A DNA stretch of 7,730 nucleotides from Betaproteobacteria bacterium (lineage in GTDB: Bacteria > Pseudomonadota > Gammaproteobacteria > Burkholderiales > SG8-41), in the NCBI GenBank assembly GCA_021732805.1, contig JAKFUJ010000464.1, positions 1-7,730 on the forward strand, in the 5' to 3' direction. A program made the translations under genes and the position numbers. Shown piece after piece: positions 1 through 5,456 of this stretch. Position 1 is the first letter of the stretch. Every line of letters starts with the position of its first letter. Below the pieces are notes generated by a model. That model did not search any database. It had not been told where the DNA came from and worked only from the letters and a program-made list of their open reading frames with translations.

Positions 1-348
1 GCGTATTGCGAACTGCACCGCCTCGGCCATGCCCACTCGGTCGAAACCTGGATCGATGGCGGACTTGCAGGCGGACTGTACGGCATTGCGCTGGGACGCG
101 CGTTTTACGGCGAATCGATGTTCACTTGCGCAGCGGATGCCTCAAAAATCGCGCTGGCGCATCTGGTGCGCCTCCTGCATCACCATCAATTCGGCATCAT
201 CGACTGCCAGATGAATACTGCACATCTTGCGCGCTTCGGCGCCCGCGAGATTCCACGCAGCACATTTTTGCTGCATCTCGCGAAATTGGTAAACTGTGCG
301 GTATCCGCCGAAGTCTGGCGCCACCACGGCGAAACGGTAACCTGGTAA
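1..348 (+). CDS. aat: Leucyl/phenylalanyl-tRNA--protein transferase, C-terminal half (5' end outside window)
   Basis: This cytoplasmic enzyme transfers Leu or Phe from charged tRNA to the N-terminal Lys or Arg of proteins, making N-degrons read by ClpS and destroyed by ClpAP. The reading frame is open from base 1 and gives 115 residues, about half of the roughly 230 usual for the family. Visible family blocks are AYCELHRLGHAHSVE, the GGLYGIALGRAFYGESMF segment with its conserved G-E-S-M-F, the following ASK, IIDCQ and the late GAREIPR. The frame ends cleanly at a TAA with no sign of damage. Internal ATGs such as the one at 118 are not starts, because family homology begins at the window edge. 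A 30-bp gap separates it from bpt, the second leucyl-transferase, which suggests one transcript. Confidence 0.95.
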   Translation, partial: AYCELHRLGHAHSVETWIDGGLAGGLYGIALGRAFYGESMFTCAADASKIALAHLVRLLHHHQFGIIDCQMNTAHLARFGAREIPRSTFLLHLAKLVNCAVSAEVWRHHGETVTW

Positions 349-378
349 ACAGGATTTGATGAGCAGGAATACACGGCA

Positions 379-1104
379 GTGACCTACCTTACGGAATTCC
401 CCCTCTCGGTACTGCAGTTCTACGCGACCGCGCCGTATCCGTGCAGCTATCTGCCGGAGCGCATGGCGCGTTCGCAGGTGGCAACACCCAGCCACCTGAT
501 CGACGCCCCCGTCTACAGCGAACTGGTGCGTGCCGGTTTCCGCCGCAGCGGCGCTTTTACCTACCGCCCGCACTGCGATCATTGCCGCGCCTGCGTGCCG
601 GTGCGTGTCGCCATTGAAGAATTCAAGGCCAGCCGCGCACAGCGACGCACACTGAAACGCCACGCGGCGCTGGAATCAAAAACGCTGGATCTCAAATACC
701 ACCCAGAACATTACGCGCTGTACCTGCGCTATCAGGCGCAGCGTCATGCCGGCGGCGGCATGGATCAGGACAGTCGCGAACAGTACCGGCATTTCCTGCT
801 GCAAAGCAACGTCGATTCGCAACTGATCGAATTCCGCGAAAACGGCACGCTGCGCATGGTCAGCATCGTTGACCGGCTGCAGGATGGCCTGTCGTCGGTG
901 TACACCTTTTTTGACCCCGAAATTTCCGGCGCCAGTTTCGGCACCTACAACATCCTGTGGCAAATCGACCTCTGCCGGCAGCTCGACCTGCCGTATCTGT
1001 ACCTCGGTTACTGGATCGCGCAGAGCCGGAAAATGGCCTACAAAATCAGCTTCCAGCCCATGGAAGGTCTGGTTGACGGTCGCTGGCAGAAACTTTCCGG
1101 GTAA
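379..1104 (+). CDS. bpt: Aspartate/glutamate leucyltransferase (bacterial ATE1-like Bpt)
   Basis: Bpt attaches Leu from Leu-tRNA to proteins with N-terminal Asp or Glu, feeding the same ClpS/ClpAP route as Aat. The 241-residue length is normal for Bpt. The N-terminal ATE domain shows YPCSYLPE (Cys22) and a cysteine cluster at residues 66, 69 and 72 (HCDHCRACVPVRV). The C-terminal acyltransferase domain carries FFDPE, SFGTYNILWQI and YLYLGYWI, all typical of ATE family members. I chose the GTG at 379 because it gives the family N-terminus (MTYLTEFPLSVLQFY) and has a CAGGAA ribosome site 9 bases upstream. It probably shares a transcript with aat. In the eukaryotic relative ATE1, N-terminal cysteines have been linked to an iron-sulfur cluster; whether the cysteines here do the same is inference. 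Confidence 0.96.
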   Translation: MTYLTEFPLSVLQFYATAPYPCSYLPERMARSQVATPSHLIDAPVYSELVRAGFRRSGAFTYRPHCDHCRACVPVRVAIEEFKASRAQRRTLKRHAALESKTLDLKYHPEHYALYLRYQAQRHAGGGMDQDSREQYRHFLLQSNVDSQLIEFRENGTLRMVSIVDRLQDGLSSVYTFFDPEISGASFGTYNILWQIDLCRQLDLPYLYLGYWIAQSRKMAYKISFQPMEGLVDGRWQKLSG

Positions 1105-1116
1105 ACAGCACACACC

Positions 1117-1146
1117 TGCATGCATGACGACCGGTACAATACCGGC
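1117..1146 (+). promoter_or_regulatory. pyrD leader: perfect dyad containing a TACAAT box directly before the start codon
   Basis: CCGGTA-CAA-TACCGG (1131-1145) is a perfect 6-bp inverted repeat with a 3-base loop, ending two bases before the pyrD ATG at 1147. TACAAT (1135-1140), one mismatch from a sigma-70 -10 box, lies inside it and leaves exactly 6 bases to the ATG, the spacing expected if transcription starts at the A of ATG. No purine-rich ribosome site is visible in the 26 bases before the ATG. An 8-bp palindrome, TGCATGCA (1117-1124), lies just upstream. The expected -35 position (ACACCT near 1112) is poor, so the promoter would need help or be weak. The dyad is certain; its role is inferred. 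Confidence 0.45.
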
Positions 1147-2169
1147 ATGTACACACTGCTGCGTCCTCTGCTGTTCGCGCTCGACGCCGAGTCCGCGCAC
1201 CACCTGACCCTGGAATCACTGCAACTCGCCTCACGCACCGGAATCCCCGGCGCCTGTACGTCGCGCGCTGCTGATACGCCGCACGCGGTGATGGGCATCA
1301 CCTTTCCCAATCCGGTCGGTCTCGCTGCCGGGCTCGACAAAAACGGCGAATACATTGATGCGCTGGGCAGCCTCGGTTTCGGCTTCCTCGAAATCGGCAC
1401 CGTCACACCGCGCCCGCAGCCGGGCAATCCCAGACCGCGGATGTTCCGTTTGCCGGCGGCGCGCGCCGTGATCAACCGCATGGGCTTCAACAACCACGGC
1501 GTGGATGCACTGGTTGTCAACGTGCAACGCGCGAATTACCGAGGCGTACTCGGCATCAACATCGGCAAGAATTTCGATACGCCGCTGGAACGCGCCGCGG
1601 ATGACTACCTGATCTGCCTGCGTCAGGTTTATGCCCATGCCGGTTATGTCACAGTGAATATTTCCTCGCCCAATACCAAAAACCTGCGCCAGCTGCAGCA
1701 GACCGATGAACTCGGCCGGTTGTTGTCTTCATTACGCATTGAACGCGAACGTCTGGCTGACAAATACGGACGGCGCGTGCCGCTGGCTTTGAAGATTGCG
1801 CCCGATCTTGATCCATCGCAGATCACCGCCATTGCCGGACTGCTGGTCACGCATCACATCGATGCGGTCATCGCCACCAATACCACCATCGCCCGCGATG
1901 CGGTTGCCCATCTGCCGCATGGCGCAGAAACCGGCGGACTGAGCGGCGCGCCGTTGACCGCACAGGCACAGAGCGTGACCGCGCAACTGGTTGCCGCTCT
2001 GGACGGCGCGGTACCGGTGATCGGCGTCGGCGGCATCATGACGGGCGCTGACGCTGCAGCGCGAATGGCGGCCGGCGCCAGCCTGGTGCAGCTCTACAGC
2101 GGGCTGGTCTATGCCGGCCCGGCATTGGTCGGCGCATGTGTCAAAGCCTGCGCCCAACCCGCATCCTGA
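1147..2169 (+). CDS. pyrD: Dihydroorotate dehydrogenase (quinone), class 2
   Basis: PyrD oxidises dihydroorotate to orotate in pyrimidine synthesis, using FMN and passing electrons to membrane quinone. The 340-residue product has the class 2 amphipathic N-terminus (MYTLLRPLLFALDAESAHHL) that attaches to the inner membrane face. Family marks are GLAAGLDKNG (Lys65), GFLEIGTVTPRPQPGNPRPR, NRMGFNN, the catalytic-loop NISSPNT (residues 171-177, with the nucleophilic base Ser rather than the Cys of class 1), LALKIAPDL (Lys216), ATNTT and the phosphate-binding VIGVGGI. The ATG at 1147 fits the family N-terminus; an in-frame ATG at 1120 would add nine unrelated residues and also lacks a ribosome site. 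It lies 42 bp after bpt and only 10 bp before the ferredoxin gene, so it is probably co-transcribed with the latter. Confidence 0.96.
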   Translation: MYTLLRPLLFALDAESAHHLTLESLQLASRTGIPGACTSRAADTPHAVMGITFPNPVGLAAGLDKNGEYIDALGSLGFGFLEIGTVTPRPQPGNPRPRMFRLPAARAVINRMGFNNHGVDALVVNVQRANYRGVLGINIGKNFDTPLERAADDYLICLRQVYAHAGYVTVNISSPNTKNLRQLQQTDELGRLLSSLRIERERLADKYGRRVPLALKIAPDLDPSQITAIAGLLVTHHIDAVIATNTTIARDAVAHLPHGAETGGLSGAPLTAQAQSVTAQLVAALDGAVPVIGVGGIMTGADAAARMAAGASLVQLYSGLVYAGPALVGACVKACAQPAS

Positions 2170-2179
2170 GCAAGGCACA

Positions 2180-2788
2180 ATGATCAAGGCAGACGCCATT
2201 GATGCACTGTTACCGCAGACGCAATGTGCGCAATGCGGCTATGCCGGCTGCCGGCCTTATGCCGAAGCCATGGCTGCTGACAGTGCGCCGATCAATCAGT
2301 GTCCGCCGGGCGGTGACGAAGTCATTGCCGAACTGGCCGCATTGCTGAAAACAAAAATCCTGCCGCTGAACACCGCGCATGGCGTTGCCGCCGCGCCGAC
2401 TGTGGCCGTGATCGATGAAACCGCCTGCATCGGCTGCACGCTGTGCCTCCCTGCCTGTCCGGTGGATGCCATCGTCGGTGCGCGGCGGTTGATGCACACG
2501 GTGATTGCCGCGGAATGTACGGGTTGCGCGCTGTGCCTGCCGCCCTGCCCGGTGGATTGCATTACGCTGGCGCCGACAGGAGCAGCGCGCGACCGCACAA
2601 CGCAACACGCTGCATCCGGCGGATTGCGCCGGCGTTTCATCGCGCACCGGCAACGTCTGGCTGCTCGCGGGCATGAGCGCAGCAGGAAAAAAAGCGGCGC
2701 GCCGCTGAATGCAGCAGCACGCAAACAGGCGACGCTGGATCGCGCGCTGGCCAGAGCACGCGCACGATTGACAAAAACGCCAGAATAA
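2180..2788 (+). CDS. rsxB: RsxB/RnfB-type iron-sulfur electron-transfer protein, soluble, with basic C-terminal tail
   Basis: RnfB/RsxB subunits carry electrons through several 4Fe-4S clusters in the Rnf/Rsx complex, which in E. coli keeps SoxR reduced. This 202-residue protein has the Fe-S domain C-X2-C-X4-C-X16-C (Cys16, 19, 24, 41) followed by two ferredoxin motifs, CIGCTLCLPACP (83-94) and CTGCALCLPPCP (113-124), which would bind two more 4Fe-4S clusters. The hydrophobic N-terminal membrane helix of full-length RnfB is absent, so it is probably cytoplasmic. From about residue 148 it ends in a tail rich in Arg and Lys with few acids. I chose the ATG at 2180, with an AAGG ribosome site, over an ATG at 2111 inside pyrD. 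No other rnf/rsx gene is present. The family call is firm; whether it belongs to an Rnf complex is open. Confidence 0.87.
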   Translation: MIKADAIDALLPQTQCAQCGYAGCRPYAEAMAADSAPINQCPPGGDEVIAELAALLKTKILPLNTAHGVAAAPTVAVIDETACIGCTLCLPACPVDAIVGARRLMHTVIAAECTGCALCLPPCPVDCITLAPTGAARDRTTQHAASGGLRRRFIAHRQRLAARGHERSRKKSGAPLNAAARKQATLDRALARARARLTKTPE

Positions 2789-2805
2789 AACTGCAGGGTC
2801 TATGC

Positions 2806-2826
2806 GGACGGCATCAATGCCGGTCC
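2806..2826. terminator. Possible weak bidirectional terminator between convergent genes
   Basis: GGAC-GGCA (2806-2813), loop TCAA, then TGCC-(G)-GTCC (2818-2826) form an 8-bp stem with one bulged G, lying between the converging ends of the ferredoxin gene (2788) and the metalloprotease gene (2838). No clear T tract follows on either strand, so this is not a strong intrinsic terminator. The placement supports a role in ending both transcripts, but that is inference. Confidence 0.35.
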
Positions 2827-2837
2827 TGGCCACCGTT

Positions 2838-3815
2838 TCAGCGTCCGAACAGGCCGCGCAGAATCTGTGACGGGTCGACGCCGATACCGCCGCCGCCCTT
2901 TGATGGCTGCGGTTGTGGAGAACCTTGCTGTGAGGTCAGCCCGCGCGCGCCGTCCGCCGGCAGGGGTTGCGCCGCGCGCACCGGTCCCGCACCGGCGACA
3001 ACCCGACGGATGTCCAGTTCACGCCCGACAGGCAGATTCGCCATGCGCGGCGTCAATGCCGTGCCCAACTGATCGAGCCGGTCACCCGGCGCCGGATGGG
3101 TCTTGAACAGCAATGCCAGCGAACCATCCGCCGCGCCGCGGGCCGCCAATTTTTGCAATACATCAACCAGCCCGAACGGGTTGTAGCCGGCACGCGCGGC
3201 CAGCACCACACCCATCGCATCAGCTTCGTGTTCCGCGCTTTTGTCGAGACCTCGCGCGAACACTTCGGCGCCGGAGCCGATCATGTTGTTGAGCAATGCC
3301 GAGCGATTGTCGCGTTGCGCGAGCTGGGCGCCGGCGGACAGTGCCGCACTCTTCTGCATCACCGTGACATGATGGCGGCGCACGATATGCGCGATTTCAT
3401 GCGCCAGCACGCCGGCCAGCTGCGCTTCACTGTCGAGGATTTCATACAAGCCGCGCGTCACCAGCACATAACCGCCGGGCGCGGCAAAGGCATTGATGGA
3501 TGCGGTGTCGATAATGGCAAACCGCCACGGCAGGTCGGGACGTTCGCTTTGCGATGCGATCCAGCGTCCGACGCGATTGACATAACCCTGCAGCGCCGGA
3601 TCGTTGACCAGGGGTGCTGCGCCCAGCATGCGGCCCGCAACTTCGCGGCCAATTTTCAGTTCTTCCTCTTCGCTGACCCCGGCAACCGCGGTCACCGCAT
3701 CGCGGCCGATGCTGAAGATGCGATTGAGATCAATGGTCTGCGCCTGCGCGCTGCAACAGGCGCATGCCGCCAGCGACAGCAACACCGCGCGTAACGCAGC
3801 AACCTGCGCGCTCAT
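2838..3815 (-). CDS. Exported M48-family zinc metalloprotease (BepA/LoiP-like)
   Basis: This is a 325-residue periplasmic or outer-membrane-facing peptidase of family M48, a group that includes BepA and LoiP, which act in envelope quality control. The zinc site is complete: HEIAH at 139-143 and the third ligand in EHEAD (Glu195, with Asp199). NAFAAPGGYVLVTRGL (109-123) and THPAPGDR (239-246) are further family blocks. The N-terminus is a signal peptide. LAAC at 15-18 could be a lipobox, and AQA at 23-25 a signal peptidase I site; I cannot decide between them. There is no TPR domain as in BepA. The last 60 residues are low complexity with a Gly run, ending in a short conserved-looking ILRGLFGR. 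The start overlaps the stop of the SH3 gene by four bases (ATGA), preceded by GGGAG, so the two are translationally coupled. The substrate is unknown. Confidence 0.92.
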   Translation of the reverse strand: MSAQVAALRAVLLSLAACACCSAQAQTIDLNRIFSIGRDAVTAVAGVSEEEELKIGREVAGRMLGAAPLVNDPALQGYVNRVGRWIASQSERPDLPWRFAIIDTASINAFAAPGGYVLVTRGLYEILDSEAQLAGVLAHEIAHIVRRHHVTVMQKSAALSAGAQLAQRDNRSALLNNMIGSGAEVFARGLDKSAEHEADAMGVVLAARAGYNPFGLVDVLQKLAARGAADGSLALLFKTHPAPGDRLDQLGTALTPRMANLPVGRELDIRRVVAGAGPVRAAQPLPADGARGLTSQQGSPQPQPSKGGGGIGVDPSQILRGLFGR

Positions 3816-4342
3816 GGCGTGCTCCCGGCCTGATCCAGATAATCAACCTTGCCCGCCGTCAATCCGGCGCTGCCGGCATGCTCCGCCGCCTGATCGCGAT
3901 TTGCGGCATAGCCGTCGAGCTGCTGCATCTGGCCCTGATCAAAATGTGCCTGCTTCAGGTCCTCTTCGTCCAGACCGCGAATGCCGATGGTGGCGGTGAC
4001 ATTGACTTTCTGACGCGGTCCGAAAACGCGCCCCAGCGCCGAACCCGCACCCGCGCCATCACCGCTGCCCGGCGTCACCACGCCAAAACGGACATTGAAG
4101 GAATACAGCCAGCCGGTCAGTGCGCCCGACTTGACCTGCACCCAGGCGCCCTGACGCGCCACGGCATCGCCGGTGGCGCCCTTGGCGAGATTGCCGGCCA
4201 CACTGGCATCGGTGCGCGGTTCCGAACGCAGCACGCTGTCGCGCTCCACCGTTACCGGTTCGGCCGATGCCATTGCGGAAATCAACGCCAGCAGCAGCAT
4301 GGTCAGCCATCTGCCGGAAACCCCAGTCATCACGTGCCGCAT
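3812..4342 (-). CDS. Exported SH3-domain protein of unknown function
   Basis: The 176-residue product begins with a Sec signal peptide (hydrophobic LTMLLLALISAMASA, likely cut after Ala27). Residues about 29-88 look like a bacterial SH3 domain: the pattern V-LRSEPRTDASVAGNLAKG and the GAWVQVKSGALTGWL end match SH3-type folds that often bind peptidoglycan or peptides. A Gly/Ala-rich linker (about 91-103) leads to a hydrophilic C-terminal part with TATIGIRGLDEEDLK (116-130) and a predicted helical stretch, which I do not recognise as a named domain. It is the first gene of a two-gene unit whose second member is the M48 protease, with an ATGA overlap. An adaptor or substrate-recruiting role for the protease is inferred from that coupling only. 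The start is the ATG at 4342, preceded by a G-rich stretch; the ATG at 4330 is an alternative. Confidence 0.8.
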   Translation of the reverse strand: MRHVMTGVSGRWLTMLLLALISAMASAEPVTVERDSVLRSEPRTDASVAGNLAKGATGDAVARQGAWVQVKSGALTGWLYSFNVRFGVVTPGSGDGAGAGSALGRVFGPRQKVNVTATIGIRGLDEEDLKQAHFDQGQMQQLDGYAANRDQAAEHAGSAGLTAGKVDYLDQAGSTP

Positions 4343-4368
4343 TGAGCACCCCCGGAATCAAGACGGCC

Positions 4369-4376
4369 ATTATAAT
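4369..4376. promoter_or_regulatory. Self-complementary -10 box for divergent promoters (SH3/M48 unit and nth)
   Basis: ATTATAAT is its own reverse complement, so a perfect TATAAT lies on the + strand (4371-4376) and on the - strand (4374-4369). It sits in the 70-bp spacer between the SH3 gene (start 4342, -) and nth (start 4413, +). Predicted starts are near 4383 and 4362. Neither side has a good -35 at 17 bp (ACCCCC on the + strand, TGTTGC on the - strand). The symmetrical -10 is seen directly; its use in both directions is inference. Confidence 0.6.
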
Positions 4377-4412
4377 CATCCGGCACCTACCGCAACATGC
4401 CTGAAAAATCCC

Positions 4413-5075
4413 TTGAATCCCGCCAAAAGACTGGCTATTTTCGAACGTTTCCGCGCCGCCAACCCTGAGCCTCGCGGGGAACTGCAATACGCCAGCCCGT
4501 TTGAATTGCTGATCGCCGTGATTCTTTCGGCACAGGCAACAGACAAAAGCGTCAACCGCGCGACCGGGCCGCTGTATCAGAAGGCGAATACGCCCCAGGC
4601 GTTGCTCAAACTGGGCGTGGCCGGGCTGGAGAAATACATCAAAAGCATCGGCCTCTATCGCACCAAGGCCAAAAACATCATCGCCACCTGCGCCATGCTC
4701 ATCAAAAAACACGGGGGCGTGGTGCCGCGCGACCGCGCTGCGCTGGAAGCATTGCCCGGGGTCGGGCGCAAGACCGCAAATGTCGTGCTCAATATCGCCT
4801 TCGGCGAACCGACCATCGCCGTCGACACCCATATTTTCCGCATCGGCAACCGTACCGGCCTTGCACCGGGCAAGGATCCGCTGGCCGTCGAACAGAAACT
4901 GCTGAAGACCACGCCCGATGCATTCAAACTGCATGCCCACCATTGGTTGATCCTGCATGGGCGTTACGTCTGTATCGCCCGCAATCCACACTGCGACTCT
5001 TGCCTGATCAGCGATTTATGCGAATTCCGCGGCAAAACCGGAGCGTCAAAACCGTCACGTAAAAAAAAGGCATAA
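4413..5075 (+). CDS. nth: Endonuclease III (DNA glycosylase/AP lyase), TTG start
   Basis: Nth removes oxidised pyrimidines from DNA and nicks the resulting abasic site. The 220-residue product has the helix-hairpin-helix LPGVGRKTANVV with catalytic Lys120, the catalytic Asp138 in VDTHIFR, and a C-terminal 4Fe-4S loop with Cys187, 194, 197 and 203 (C-X6-C-X2-C-X5-C). When TTG at 4413 is counted as residue 1, all of these match the E. coli Nth numbering as I recall it, and the N-terminus reads (M)NPAKRLAIFERF, the usual family start. No in-frame ATG lies near: the ATG at 4397 is in another frame, and the only upstream in-frame ATGs are inside the opposite-strand SH3 gene. No clear ribosome site precedes the TTG. 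The stop TAA overlaps the A tract of the terminator. The Lys-rich tail (SRKKKA) is slightly longer than in E. coli. Confidence 0.96.
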   Translation: MNPAKRLAIFERFRAANPEPRGELQYASPFELLIAVILSAQATDKSVNRATGPLYQKANTPQALLKLGVAGLEKYIKSIGLYRTKAKNIIATCAMLIKKHGGVVPRDRAALEALPGVGRKTANVVLNIAFGEPTIAVDTHIFRIGNRTGLAPGKDPLAVEQKLLKTTPDAFKLHAHHWLILHGRYVCIARNPHCDSCLISDLCEFRGKTGASKPSRKKKA

Positions 5076-5104
5076 AAAAACGCGCCATGACGGCGCGTTT
5101 TTTT
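5074..5104. terminator. Strong bidirectional intrinsic terminator (nth / cytochrome pair)
   Basis: A7 (5074-5080), stem CGCGCC (5081-5086), loop ATGAC, stem GGCGCG (5092-5097), T7 (5098-5104). The structure is a GC hairpin with a T run on each strand, so it can end nth from the left and the two-cytochrome transcript from the right. The nth stop codon runs into its A tract, and the cytochrome stop lies 12 bp away. Confidence 0.93.
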
Positions 5105-5116
5105 GGATATGTCTGA

Positions 5117-5437
5117 TCAGTATTTGACCGACAACCCTTGCTGACGGGAAAAATGAGCCGCCAGATCCTCGATGTCACGCTGCGACAAAGCACCAGCCAG
5201 GGGCGCCATGATTGCGTTCTTGCGTTCGCCGGACTTGTACTCCGCCAGCACCTTGACCAGATAGTCAAAATTCTGTCCGGCCAGACGCGGAAAATCCTGC
5301 GCCGCGCTGTTGCCGTCGGGTCCATGACAGGCAGCGCAGGTTTTGGCTTTTTCCTGACCGGCGGCAGGGTTCGCAGCCAGCGACGGGCCACCGGCAACCA
5401 GCAGTGCGCACCCGGCCATCCACAGCAATTTATTCAT
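5117..5437 (-). CDS. Periplasmic monoheme cytochrome c, class I (second of a tandem pair)
   Basis: The 106-residue protein has a Sec signal peptide (MNKLLWMAGCALLVAGGPSL, cut probably after Ala21), a covalent heme site CAACH (Cys34, Cys37, His38) and a likely axial Met77 in NAIMAPLAGALS. The mature part, about 85 residues, resembles one half of a cytochrome c4 or a c553-type electron carrier in the periplasm. The ATG at 5437 was chosen over an upstream ATG at 5524, inside the neighbouring gene, because it gives the signal peptide and has AGGGGA five bases before it. It lies 19 bp after the other cytochrome gene and is likely co-transcribed. The redox partners cannot be told from the sequence. 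Confidence 0.92.
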   Translation of the reverse strand: MNKLLWMAGCALLVAGGPSLAANPAAGQEKAKTCAACHGPDGNSAAQDFPRLAGQNFDYLVKVLAEYKSGERKNAIMAPLAGALSQRDIEDLAAHFSRQQGLSVKY

Positions 5438-5456
5438 CACTATCCCCTGAATCCCG

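Noticed and set aside
1120..1146. ATG at 1120 as the pyrD start
   Set aside because: The class 2 family begins at MYTLLRPLLF; the nine extra residues are unlike homologues and no ribosome site precedes them.
2111..2179. Earlier ATG for the ferredoxin gene
   Set aside because: It lies inside the pyrD 3' end, has no ribosome site, and adds 23 residues unlike the family; the ATG at 2180 has AAGG upstream.
2180..2788. A complete Rnf/Rsx complex locus
   Set aside because: Only the B-type subunit is present; none of the membrane or other subunits is in the window.
2967..3794. 275-codon + strand open frame opposite the M48 protease gene
   Set aside because: It is a GC-rich shadow of a gene with a complete catalytic motif; its translation is Arg/Gln/His-rich with no recognisable domain.
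4173..4412. 5' extension of nth to an ATG at 4173
   Set aside because: It would run through the opposite-strand SH3 gene and the promoter spacer; family homology begins at the TTG at 4413.
4059..4991. 310-codon - strand open frame across nth and the SH3 gene
   Set aside because: It covers the opposite strand of nth and overlaps the SH3 gene in another frame; composition is that of a shadow frame and no ribosome site or domain is seen.
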